Shown here: piece after piece, positions 8,856-16,778 of the stretch
How positions within the stretch are numbered: the first letter of the stretch is position 1
Layout of the letters: each line of letters opens with the position of its first letter
Origin: an uncultured Lachnospiraceae bacterium
GTDB taxonomy: Bacteria; Bacillota; Clostridia; Lachnospirales; Lachnospiraceae
Length of the DNA stretch: 64,000 nucleotides
Reading direction: 5' to 3'
Assembly: GCA_910589385.1 (NCBI GenBank)
Contig: CAJUTU010000011.1
Location: 1 to 64,000 of the forward strand
Translations under genes and position numbers: made by a program
The notes under the pieces: model-generated
Told to the model about the DNA's origin: nothing
The model's input: only the letters and a program-made list of their open reading frames with translations
Database searches by the model: none

Positions 8856-10427
8856 ATGGGAAATCGAAAGGAAAGCGGTTCATATTATACACCTCCAGAA
8901 TTAGTAAAATTCATGGTTGTGTATCTTAAAAAAGAGAAGCAAGATTTTGATAATGTTTTGGAACCTTCCGCAGGAGACGGAAGGTTTCTTCCGTTACTAT
9001 TGTCATGTTCTAATCATGTGGAAGCAGTGGAATTATTTCAGGAAAAGGTTCAAGAAATAGAACAGCAATATGGATGTGAAAAGTTAACGGTAGAATGTGA
9101 GAATTATATTCGATATGCGTCTATAAATGATGATAGATATTCACTTATTATAGGGAATCCACCATATATTAGTTTAAAGACGATGAATAAAGCAGATATA
9201 GGAAAGGCGAAGAAATTTTGTGAAGAAGTGGGTTTACCTTCGTCTGCAATGCAAAATATGTGGGTTGCATTTGTGTTGGCATCGTGTAAGTTATTACGTC
9301 CTGATGGTACACTTTTTTTTGTATTACCAATGGAATTTCTGCAGGTACAGTATGCTGAAAAATTGCGAAGCTATTTGGAATCGAAATTTAATACAATACA
9401 TATTATATGTTTTGAGGAATGTGTATTTGCAGAGATAGAACAAGAAATATGTTTAGTTTATCTAACAAATAAAATTAACTTTCTTCCATACATTCTTTAT
9501 GAAGTTTATTCGAATTCAATAGAAAAAACAATTGTGAGTAGAAATATTATTCAAAAGAATAAGCCATTACAGAAATGGTCAAATGCAATTTTAAAGGATG
9601 AAGATATTTTTTTGTTAAAGAATCTTTCTTTGATTTATACGGAAATTGAAAAGATAGGAACAACGGCTCCGGGAATAGTAACCGGAGGGAATAAATATTT
9701 TATTCTTACAGAAGAACAAGTAGAGACATACAGATGTAGAAAACTGGTTTTACCGATTTTGCAGAAATCTTCATTTGTTACAGATAATATTATATGTATT
9801 GATGAGGAGGTTTTTGAAAAAATAAAAGAACGAAATAAGCCTGTCTATTTGTTAAATTTAGCAAAAGTACCGCGAAAAAATTTACCGTTAGAATTAGATA
9901 AATATTTAATATGGGCCGGAGAACAAAAAATACAAGGCATAGAGTTGAAAAAAAGGTTTAAATGTGCAAACAGAACTCCTTGGTATGGTGTCCCGATAGT
10001 GGCGAAAGGAGATATTATTTTCTTTAAACGTTATGATATATTACCAAGATTATATATTAATGAAATGAACATCCATACTACTGATGCTGGTTATCATATA
10101 CGTTTGAATGAAGGATATGATAAGAATAGTGTAGTATTTTGTTTTTATAATTCAATGACATTAGCACAATGTGAGTTTTATGGCCGTTATTATGGAGGTG
10201 GTGTAAGAGAATTAGTGCCAAGTGAATTTAAAAAGATAGTGATTCCTTATAGAAAAATAGAAGAAAGTGATATAGAGTACTTAAAAGAGTTATTTCGAAA
10301 AAAGGCTTCTGCATTTGAAATAATTTCATTTGTAAATTCGAAAACACTGGAATTGAAGATATCAAAAGAAACAATCTCGAAATTGGAAGTAGTAAGGAAT
10401 CAGTTGATAAAGCAAAGAAAGAGATAG
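8856..10427 (+). CDS. Adenine-specific DNA methyltransferase (Eco57I/TaqI type)
   Basis: This 523-aa protein has an N6-adenine methylase fold: TPPELVKFM near residue 12 (motif X), VLEPSAGDGRF at 34-44 (motif I, S-adenosylmethionine binding) and GNPPYISLK with NPPY at 101-104 (motif IV, catalytic). The C-terminal about 270 residues should be the target-recognition domain. The gene is visibly more A+T-rich than its neighbours, suggesting separate acquisition. It follows the HNH gene by 39 bp behind GGTAGGAGAG. It could protect host DNA from the HNH nuclease, as in restriction-modification, or mark sites for the ATPase. Confidence 0.85.
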   Translation: MGNRKESGSYYTPPELVKFMVVYLKKEKQDFDNVLEPSAGDGRFLPLLLSCSNHVEAVELFQEKVQEIEQQYGCEKLTVECENYIRYASINDDRYSLIIGNPPYISLKTMNKADIGKAKKFCEEVGLPSSAMQNMWVAFVLASCKLLRPDGTLFFVLPMEFLQVQYAEKLRSYLESKFNTIHIICFEECVFAEIEQEICLVYLTNKINFLPYILYEVYSNSIEKTIVSRNIIQKNKPLQKWSNAILKDEDIFLLKNLSLIYTEIEKIGTTAPGIVTGGNKYFILTEEQVETYRCRKLVLPILQKSSFVTDNIICIDEEVFEKIKERNKPVYLLNLAKVPRKNLPLELDKYLIWAGEQKIQGIELKKRFKCANRTPWYGVPIVAKGDIIFFKRYDILPRLYINEMNIHTTDAGYHIRLNEGYDKNSVVFCFYNSMTLAQCEFYGRYYGGGVRELVPSEFKKIVIPYRKIEESDIEYLKELFRKKASAFEIISFVNSKTLELKISKETISKLEVVRNQLIKQRKR

Positions 10428-10762
10428 CATATACGGAAATCAAGAATGGATGCTTATGCCAAAAGAGGTACAGGAGCTTAAGCTTAAGAAAATAATAGAG
10501 CATCTTCTTGGGTATAGAGAAGATGTATTAGGAGTATAGTTTCTATATGGCACATGTCGATTCATCGTTTTTGATTTTGACAATCACGTGAAAGGTGGTG
10601 AAAAGGCATAGCATTAGTAGAAAGATCAAGATCAGGCAGAGGCGTGCGAAAGAAAAGTATTGTATCCAGTCCGGAGTTTATACAGGAAAGAATAGAACGC
10701 TTTATCTATCTTGTAAAAGCAAGAAAAGAAGCAGAAGTAGTAGTGACGATTATAACGATGGA
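10428..10762 (+). other. Degenerate coding stretch without an intact gene
   Basis: This gap holds short open frames but no full gene. A 29-codon frame (ATG 10450 to TAG 10539, containing EVQELKLKKIIEHLLGYRE) has a natural-looking composition but no clear ribosome site. A second start-less frame is listed separately. The stretch looks like the edge of an older element that ended at the second S8-peptidase tail. Confidence 0.35.
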
Positions 10763-10766
10763 GTGA
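10602..10766 (+). pseudogene. Start-less fragment of a small mobile-element protein
   Basis: An open frame of 54 codons ends at TGA 10764-10766. It contains VERSRSGRGVRKKS and PEFIQERIERFIYLVKARKE, which reads like a genuine helical protein, but there is no usable start codon before GTG deep inside. Its stop overlaps the start of the following 56-aa gene (GTGA), a layout typical of translationally coupled genes. It is probably the surviving 3' end of a small gene of the element that neighbours the second insertion site. I do not recognise the family. Confidence 0.35.
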
Positions 10767-10933
10767 ATAAACACTTTGTCATTATAGACGTTAAACTTGT
10801 GTGGCATGGAGGAATGAACTTGTTGAGCAAAGAAGGCGCATGGGATAATCTGATGCGAATCAAGTCTGATCAAGTCGCGGCAGAACTGTTAGAGATTGCA
10901 TTAAAGAATCAGGAAAATATAAAAAAAGGGTAA
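10763..10933 (+). CDS. Small conserved mobile-element protein, 56 aa
   Basis: It starts at GTG 10763 overlapping the previous stop. The sequence includes DVKLVWHGGMNLL and EGAWDNLMRIKSD, then a helical LLEIALKNQE tail. I recall similar small proteins (HGGMN and WDNLMR signatures) beside serine recombinase elements in Lachnospiraceae, but know no function. The gene ends 8 bp before the second S8-peptidase tail, just as the third recombinase gene abuts the first tail, so it likely belongs to another element inserted at an equivalent site. Confidence 0.5.
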   Translation: MNKHFVIIDVKLVWHGGMNLLSKEGAWDNLMRIKSDQVAAELLEIALKNQENIKKG

Positions 10934-10941
10934 AAATTATT

Positions 10942-11001
10942 TAGTCTTAGCTTGACACAATCCTATGGGGCATTGTGTGTAAGGGATAGTATACCGATAT
11001 A
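10942..11001 (+). pseudogene. 3' fragment of an S8-peptidase-like gene, copy B
   Basis: An open frame without a start ends at TAA 10999-11001 and encodes SYGALCVRDSIPI, almost identical to the last residues of copy A at 5091-5132. Upstream, TTAGTCTTAGCTTGACA resembles the bases at 4987-5003. Compared with copy A it lacks the 84 bases lying between two TATGGGG repeats there (5010-5016 and 5094-5100), consistent with a deletion or a recombination junction at that heptamer. Confidence 0.5.
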
Positions 11002-11046
11002 AACGATGTTGTTGTGTAAAGAAATCTAGGAAATGATAACATAATC

Positions 11047-11075
11047 TTCTCACTTCTAAGAAACAATGGTATACT
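11047..11075 (+). promoter_or_regulatory. Candidate promoter of the AbiE-like pair
   Basis: TTCTCA (11047-11052) and TATACT (11070-11075) are separated by 17 bases and lie 12 bases upstream of GGAGGTGG. The -10 is good; the -35 is weak. Confidence 0.4.
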
Positions 11076-11100
11076 GAAATTATTAATGGAGGTGGTATGA

Positions 11101-11511
11101 GTGGCGGTCATGGTACATAATGATCATCTGAGACACTTACTAACTAATGTGAAGTGTGTACTGGCATTTGATACGGCTGCAGATTTCTTAGGCTTATCGA
11201 ACGGTGGGTACAGGTCTGTGGCGCAAATATTTGTTGAAAAGAAGCAGGATATAGAAGGAACCGAACAAACCTTGGTTCCTTCTTTGAAGAACATTAAGTG
11301 TGAAGAACACAATGGGTTGATGTGTACTACAGTAAATCAGACTATTATTGACCTTCTTGAGCAAAATGGCGATGAACAGATTATTACGGAGGGTTTAGCG
11401 AATTATTTTGATGAGCATAATGAAAGTTTTGACGGACTTGAAATACCAAAACATTTAAAATCAAGATTTGAAAAATATAAGATGTGGGCAATGGAATATT
11501 ATGAGGAATAG
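11101..11511 (+). CDS. AbiEi-like antitoxin of a type IV toxin-antitoxin pair
   Basis: This 136-aa protein starts at GTG 11101 behind GGAGGTGG. VLAFDTAADFLGLSNGGY, a VEKKQDIEGTE segment and CTTVNQTIIDLLEQ match what I recall of the central and C-terminal part of AbiEi-family antitoxins in Clostridia. The N-terminal winged-helix DNA-binding domain of many AbiEi proteins is absent, so it may not autoregulate. In this family the antitoxin counteracts a nucleotidyltransferase toxin encoded next; here that toxin gene is broken, leaving an orphan. Family call moderate. Confidence 0.6.
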   Translation: MAVMVHNDHLRHLLTNVKCVLAFDTAADFLGLSNGGYRSVAQIFVEKKQDIEGTEQTLVPSLKNIKCEEHNGLMCTTVNQTIIDLLEQNGDEQIITEGLANYFDEHNESFDGLEIPKHLKSRFEKYKMWAMEYYEE

Positions 11512-11522
11512 GTGATGCAGTA

Positions 11523-12137
11523 TTGGATTTAATGGAATTTTTATATAGAGTGATGGAGGCGTTATCAAATTCGGGAGTGCCTATTGTTTTTAAAGGGAGC
11601 GATGGTTCTTAATCTTGTAATCAAGGAGAATAATCCATCAAGGGTAGAGAGAATGACCAGAGAAATTGATTTTTCACTGGACGTTCAAGTTAACAGAATA
11701 TTTGGTGAAAGAAAATCGGCAGGATTTAAGATTATCAATGAAAACAGAGAGAAAATTGCAAGTATTGATTTAAGTGTAAGAGAAAATCATTTTTGCAGGT
11801 CGTATATTTCTTATGTGAATGGCGTATCTATTAAAGGTGCTAATTTGTCTAAAATGTTATCGGATAAATATACGCAATTTCGAGAGGAAATGTGTGTAGA
11901 AGGACAAAAGATGTTTTGGATATTTATGTAATGTCCTTTATTACGAAGATTAATACAGATGAATTGTATCAGATATGGAGGGAAACAGGAAGAGAATTGG
12001 GGGATTTTGAAGAATATAAAGCGCAGTTTTCAGAAATCAAGGAGTCTTATAATAAAATGAGAGGCATAAAAAATAAACCTGATTTTGTTGAAGTGCATGA
12101 TCGTGTAAGAGATGTGGTAAATAGATTTGAATCTTAG
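11523..12137 (+). pseudogene. AbiEii-like nucleotidyltransferase toxin, frameshifted
   Basis: Three successive frames together make one AbiEii-like protein. Frame one (TTG 11523) gives EFLYRVMEALSNSGVPIVFKG. After one extra base in AAAGGGAGCG near 11592, the next frame gives AMVLNLVIKEN, MTREIDFSL (the nucleotidyltransferase acidic motif area) and ASIDLSVREN. A two-base GT excess in GTGTGT near 11893 then shifts to RRTKDVLDIYVMS and the C-terminal helix ending VVNRFES. The stretch between TREID and SLDVQV also looks short for the family. The toxin is therefore inactive unless frameshifting is programmed, which I doubt. Confidence 0.65.
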
Positions 12138-12270
12138 AAAGAATTTTTTGAAGATTAGAAAGGTTTTACGCTGATAGATTGTGAAAAGGATAATGTTATA
12201 GCGTGATGACATTGGCTAAATGAATAATAGAGCTTGTCAATCTTTTTTCAAGAGAAAGCGATGATTATAA

Positions 12271-12474
12271 ATGAATATAGAAGCATACGATTTAGATTCG
12301 CTTCGAAAAATAGTGCGAAGCCCTCAGAACGAAAACAGAAGACTGAAAGAGCTATTGGATAAGGCCGATATTGCTTATGAATCGGAAAATGTATTTGAAG
12401 AAAAATTTCTCGAGAGACAAAAGCGAAAAAAGTACGCAAAAAATCTAAGACTCATAAAATGCCAGAACCCCTAA
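12271..12474 (+). pseudogene. N-terminal relic resembling a TOTE-system primase-helicase
   Basis: The 67-codon frame begins MNIEAYDLDSLRKIVRS, then ENRRLKELLDKADI and ESENVFEEK. This is close to what I recall as the opening of the archaeo-eukaryotic-primase/helicase protein of TOTE conflict systems. After FEEK the sequence changes to a basic tail and stops, whereas the full protein is many hundreds of residues. Nothing of the rest remains. The ribosome site is weak. It fits a graveyard of defence genes beside the AbiE relic. Confidence 0.35.
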
Positions 12475-12495
12475 TTTACAAGGAATTCTGGCATT
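12459..12495. terminator. Bidirectional hairpin terminator
   Basis: AATGCCAGAA (12459-12468) pairs with TTCTGGCATT (12486-12495) around a 17-base loop, followed by AATCTTTT rightward and TTTATG leftward. It lies between the relic gene and the leftward MATE gene and may also end that transcript. Confidence 0.5.
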
Positions 12496-12582
12496 AATCT
12501 TTTCTGCAGCTGTCAAAGACAGGATCATAGAAGAAATATTAGTTCAAATATCAACGTGTCAGCACGCCAGAGCTGGAAACTT

Positions 12583-13932
12583 TTAAGTGTGTTCCAGCCC
12601 ATGAATCCAGTCTGACTTCCGGTAATAGATCAGGAATACCACAGAACTCAGAGTCCATGTAAGAGGATACGCCCAGAATATGATCTTGATCTCCGGGATG
12701 ATCCGGATCACTGCCGCGATATAACTGATACGCACAACGCACCAGAAGATCAGCATAATGATCATGGGCACGGAAGATTTACCGGCTCCCCTAAGGATTC
12801 CCGCCATACAGTGGGAGAATGCAAGAAGAAAGAAGAAAAAAGTCTCCGTGCGTGCCTGTGCGGTCCCGAAGGCTATGACTTCGGGGGTGCTGTTGAACGC
12901 GGCGATCAGCCAGGGGGCAGAAAAATAGATCAGCAGACCGATCAGCTCCGCCGTCGTAATGGTACAGAGGATGCCGAATACGGCGCCACGTCTGGCGCGG
13001 TCGTATTGCTTTGCCCCAAGGTTCTGGCTGATGAAGGTAGTGAGAGCCATGGAAAAGCAGGTAATAGGCAGGAAGACGAATCCCTGGATCTTGGAGTAGG
13101 CACCGCATCCTGCGACTGCCATTTGGCCAAACTGATTGATATTGGCCTGGACGAATACATTTGCAATCGAAATAATGGAATTCTGGAATCCGGCCGGAAG
13201 TCCATTGGCCAGGATCTGTCTTAATATTTCTTTGTCACATTTTATCTTTCGAAGATCCAGCCGGAATTCCTCTGGACTTTTCATAAGCTGGCGAAAGCAC
13301 AGGAACGCGCTGACAAATTGCGAGATCACCGTAGCCAGCGCGGCAGCTCCTACATCAAAATGAAATCCGCCGATCAGTATCAGATCCAGGAGGATGTTGA
13401 TGACGGAAGAGATGACGAGATAGATCAATGGATGACGGCTGTCTCCTACGGATTGAAGGATCCCAACAAAAAAATTATACATTACAAATGCCAGTGATCC
13501 GGAAAAATAGATCCGGAAATATGTAATGGAGTTGGGCAGGACTTCAGCCGGTGTTCCCATGAGCACCAGAATCTGCGGAGCGGCAAAGATACCGACAATG
13601 GTCAAAAACAGTCCGCAGGCAATACCGAAAGCGGCGGTAGTATGGATAGACAGCCTAAGCCGTTCAATATCCCTGGCGCCGAAGTGCCTGGCAATGACAA
13701 CACCGGCTCCGATCGCGATTCCGTTGAAGAAGCCGACCATCAGAAAGATCAGGCTGCCGGAGGAACTAACAGCGGCAAGAGCGGCATTTCCGATAAAATT
13801 ACCGACGATCAGAGAATCAGCCGTATTATAAAGTTGTTGAAAAAGATTTCCCAAAAAAAGAGGAAACGCAAAAGTAACAATACGTTTCCCGATAGAACCC
13901 TCTGTCATAAGTGTAGCTGAAGAACCTGACAT
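12583..13932 (-). CDS. MATE-family multidrug efflux protein
   Basis: This 449-aa integral membrane protein is a cation-coupled drug or metabolite exporter. The N-terminus (GSIGKRIVTFAFPLFLGNLFQQLYN, shortened here: PLFLGNLFQQLYNTADSLI) and VGNFIGNAALAAVSSSG are the hallmark of the DinF/NorM-like MATE fold, with about 12 hydrophobic segments in two halves. The start at 13932 is chosen because GGAGGG lies 9 bases upstream; an ATG seven codons earlier would sit on top of that site. It is monocistronic and divergent from the two-component system at 14144. Confidence 0.88.
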   Translation of the reverse strand: MSGSSATLMTEGSIGKRIVTFAFPLFLGNLFQQLYNTADSLIVGNFIGNAALAAVSSSGSLIFLMVGFFNGIAIGAGVVIARHFGARDIERLRLSIHTTAAFGIACGLFLTIVGIFAAPQILVLMGTPAEVLPNSITYFRIYFSGSLAFVMYNFFVGILQSVGDSRHPLIYLVISSVINILLDLILIGGFHFDVGAAALATVISQFVSAFLCFRQLMKSPEEFRLDLRKIKCDKEILRQILANGLPAGFQNSIISIANVFVQANINQFGQMAVAGCGAYSKIQGFVFLPITCFSMALTTFISQNLGAKQYDRARRGAVFGILCTITTAELIGLLIYFSAPWLIAAFNSTPEVIAFGTAQARTETFFFFLLAFSHCMAGILRGAGKSSVPMIIMLIFWCVVRISYIAAVIRIIPEIKIIFWAYPLTWTLSSVVFLIYYRKSDWIHGLEHT

Positions 13933-14107
13933 GACGAGAACCCTCCGATTCATAATTATTCAAGTAAGTATGATTATAGTACATTGGATATAGAAAATCA
14001 AGCGGTTAAAACGGCTTGGCTATTACAGAAGTGGACATTTTGTTTTGCCTCGGAATGAGAACGAAGCTATTATTGAGAAAATGCGAAAAAAGAGGTATAT
14101 TGTAGGG

Positions 14108-14121
14108 AAGGACATGTCCTT
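14108..14121. promoter_or_regulatory. Perfect 14-bp palindrome before the first response regulator gene
   Basis: AAGGACATGTCCTT is self-complementary and ends 22 bases before the ATG at 14144. It could be an operator or a leader hairpin; no matching regulator is identified. Confidence 0.3.
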
Positions 14122-14143
14122 GAATGAAAAATGGAGATAGATT

Positions 14144-14833
14144 ATGAACAAAATATTAATCATAGATGATGATACTTCTTTGCTGGAACTGCTCAAGAAG
14201 TGCATGAATGGTTTGTTCGAGACGGATACTGCTTGGAATGGGAGACAAGGTCTGGATAAACTGGCAGAATTAAAATATGATGCTGTTTTGCTGGATGTCA
14301 TGCTTCCGGGCGAAGATGGGTTTGCTGTTTTGAAGAAAATACGTGAATTGTATTCTGTTCCGGTTATTATGCTGACAGCTAAAAATTCCCAGACCGATAA
14401 AATCAGCGGCTTGGGAATCGGAGCAGATGATTATGTTACGAAACCATTTGACATTGCAGAATTACTTGCCAGATTAGCTTCGCAAATCAGAAGAAACACA
14501 GTCCTCAACGACGGCATTTTACAACAACGAAAGTTATGTTTTGGGGAGTTGACGATTGATCCGAACCTGAAAGCAGTGTTAAAGGGCAAAGAAGAGATTC
14601 TTTTAACAGGTAAAGAATTTGATGTATTATACTTTCTTGCTTCTGCTCCTGGCCATGTTTACACGAAAAAACAAATCTATAAAGCGGTCTGGAAAGAGGA
14701 ATATGTTTATGATGACGACAATATTATGGCTGTTATAAGCAAAATTAGAAAGAAAATTGAAGATCATCCGGCGGCCCCGAAAATGATACAGACAATTCGG
14801 AGAGTAGGATATAGGTTTCGTGAGGATGGCTGA
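14144..14833 (+). CDS. OmpR-family response regulator, module 1
   Basis: This 229-aa protein has a receiver domain (D8/D9 acidic pocket, phospho-acceptor D51 in VLLDVMLPGEDG, T in VIMLTAK, K in YVTKPFD) followed by a winged-helix DNA-binding domain ending RRVGYRF. It is two bases from the kinase gene downstream and precedes an ABC transporter operon. This layout is typical of regulators that switch on peptide-antibiotic efflux; no antibiotic can be named from the sequence. Confidence 0.9.
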   Translation: MNKILIIDDDTSLLELLKKCMNGLFETDTAWNGRQGLDKLAELKYDAVLLDVMLPGEDGFAVLKKIRELYSVPVIMLTAKNSQTDKISGLGIGADDYVTKPFDIAELLARLASQIRRNTVLNDGILQQRKLCFGELTIDPNLKAVLKGKEEILLTGKEFDVLYFLASAPGHVYTKKQIYKAVWKEEYVYDDDNIMAVISKIRKKIEDHPAAPKMIQTIRRVGYRFREDG

Positions 14834-14835
14834 GA

Positions 14836-15750
14836 ATGGAATGGAAAGGAATCATTCTTTTTGCAATTTGCTTATGCCTGCTGGCAATGGTGGCCGGCAT
14901 GCTAAGACGCATCAAGAAAATAAACGAGACTTTAGAAGAAATTATGGATGGAAATTTAGACCGCCGGATTGTAATAGATCCACGTTCTCCTTTCTCTGAT
15001 CTATGTTACAAAATAAATCAGATTATGATGGATAATAAAGAAAGACGAATACAGGCAGAACGATTGGAGCGTAGAAATAATGAACTCATGACCAGCCTTT
15101 CTCATGATATCCGGACACCTTTAACTTCAATTATTGGAAATCTGGATGCCATTCATTATCAGTATATGAATGAAGAAGCAAGTGTAGATTCAGTGGAATC
15201 AGCAAGGGAAAAAGCATATGTTTTGAAATGCTACCTTGATGATCTGTTTCAATGGTTTAAATTGAACTCCAGAGAAGAACGTGTGGAGCTGAAACCGGTT
15301 GATCTGGTAGAGGAAACCAGAATCATTTTTGCGAACTGGATTTCAGCATTTGAAGAAAAAGGAATTTTATATGATTTTGTGTCCGATCAAGAAGAAATCT
15401 ATGCTGATATAGATAAAATCTTTTATGAACGGGCAATCCATAATCTTTTGAAAAATGTACTGGAACACAGCGAAGCAGCACAGGTCTGTATTGAATTAAA
15501 ACAAATGGATGGGAAAGTAATCATTCAAGTTTGCGATAATGGACGGGGGATTCCGAAAGAGGAAATTCCATTTGTGTTTGATAGGTTATATAAAGGAGAC
15601 TCTGCCCGCAACAGCAGAGGAAATGGTTTCGGTTTAGCGATCACGAAGGAACTGATTCAGTTGCAAAAGGGGGAAATTTTTGTAAAAACAATCCGAGGCC
15701 AGGGCACGAAGTTTTTCATTGTATTTGCTCAAAATTCTATAAGTCAGTAA
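14836..15750 (+). CDS. Membrane sensor histidine kinase, module 1
   Basis: This 304-aa kinase is short: one N-terminal hydrophobic segment (residues 5-22), a HAMP-like linker, then H90 in TSLSHDIRTPL, N-box HNLLKNVLEHS, DNGRGIP, VFDRLYKGD and GNGFGLAI. There is no extracellular sensor domain, so the signal probably comes from the membrane or from the partner transporter, as in intramembrane-sensing kinases of antimicrobial-peptide systems. It is co-transcribed with the regulator before it. Confidence 0.9.
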   Translation: MEWKGIILFAICLCLLAMVAGMLRRIKKINETLEEIMDGNLDRRIVIDPRSPFSDLCYKINQIMMDNKERRIQAERLERRNNELMTSLSHDIRTPLTSIIGNLDAIHYQYMNEEASVDSVESAREKAYVLKCYLDDLFQWFKLNSREERVELKPVDLVEETRIIFANWISAFEEKGILYDFVSDQEEIYADIDKIFYERAIHNLLKNVLEHSEAAQVCIELKQMDGKVIIQVCDNGRGIPKEEIPFVFDRLYKGDSARNSRGNGFGLAITKELIQLQKGEIFVKTIRGQGTKFFIVFAQNSISQ

Positions 15751-15854
15751 GGGGGCTGCCGCGGGGGGCTTTGATTTGCAAGGTTTTTTTAAGGTTAGAG
15801 GTATTAGAATCTGGTAAAATAAAAAGCAGATCACAAGTAGAAGGGGATAGCAAA

Positions 15855-16778
15855 ATGGAAAGTTACATCATAGAAACAAAAGGTTTGACAAAATATTATG
15901 GCGACAATCCTGCGGTAAAAAATATAGATCTGCATGTAAATAAAGGTGAAATCTATGGTCTGCTTGGAAGAAACGGGGCCGGTAAGACAACGATTATGAA
16001 GATGCTGGTCAGGCTTACTTCGGTAACACAAGGAACAATAAGCATGTTTGGTGAACCTTTTATCGGAAATGAAAAAAGGTTTTTGAACCGAATCGGCGTG
16101 ATGATCGAAACACCAGGATTTTATCCGAACCTTACGGCAACAGAAAATCTGGAAATCCTGGCAAGCCTGCGTGGAATAATAAAACGTAATGCCGTTGCAG
16201 AAAGTCTGGAACGTGTCGGACTGCCATATAAAGACAAAAAATTGTTTTCAGAGTTTTCACTTGGAATGAAGCAGAGATTAGGAATTGCGGCCGCAATGAT
16301 TCATGATCCGGAAATTCTTATACTTGACGAACCGATCAATGGTCTTGACCCGATTGGTGTTGCTGAAACCAGAGATTTTCTGAAGGAATTATCACAGGAC
16401 TATGGGAAAACTATTTTGCTGTCAAGTCATATCCTTTCAGAAATGGAGCTGCTTGCTGACAGCATCGGGATCATACATGGCGGAGTGCTGCTGGAGGAAT
16501 GTTTTTATAAAAAGCTCAAAGAGAAAAATGCACAATACATTTTGCTGAAAGCAGAACCAATACAGAGAGTGGTAAATATCATTGAGAAAATCTTAAAAAT
16601 AAAAAATTACCGGGTTTCCGAAGAAAATACAATTCTGATTTATGATAAGGAGGCACAAACACAGAATATCGTTAAAGTTCTGGCCGGAGAGGGAATTTTT
16701 GTGGAGGCAATCGATAAGAAAGAGGATTCCCTGGAAGATTATTTTAGGCGTTTAACCGGAGGTGAGGGAATTGCTTAA
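15855..16778 (+). CDS. ABC transporter ATPase, lantibiotic/bacitracin-export type, module 1
   Basis: This 307-aa protein has Walker A GRNGAGKT (38-45), signature SLGMKQR, Walker B ILILDEPINGLDP and a switch histidine in LLSSHILSE. The about 90-residue C-terminal extension is typical of BcrA/SpaF-type subunits. The ATG at 15855 follows AGAAGGGG. It overlaps the first permease by 17 bp, so the three genes form one transporter. Probable job: removing membrane-active peptides under control of the two-component system upstream. Confidence 0.88.
   Translation: MESYIIETKGLTKYYGDNPAVKNIDLHVNKGEIYGLLGRNGAGKTTIMKMLVRLTSVTQGTISMFGEPFIGNEKRFLNRIGVMIETPGFYPNLTATENLEILASLRGIIKRNAVAESLERVGLPYKDKKLFSEFSLGMKQRLGIAAAMIHDPEILILDEPINGLDPIGVAETRDFLKELSQDYGKTILLSSHILSEMELLADSIGIIHGGVLLEECFYKKLKEKNAQYILLKAEPIQRVVNIIEKILKIKNYRVSEENTILIYDKEAQTQNIVKVLAGEGIFVEAIDKKEDSLEDYFRRLTGGEGIA

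Noticed and set aside
10595..10762. Basic N-terminal extension of the 56-aa gene (KRHSISRKIKIRQ...)
   Set aside because: The region is better explained by the other frame (PEFIQERIERFIYLVK) ending in a GTGA overlap; the extension is lysine/arginine/serine-rich noise.
12811..13224. Plus-strand frame of 137 codons inside the MATE gene
   Set aside because: The minus strand encodes a full MATE protein; the plus frame has no recognisable features.
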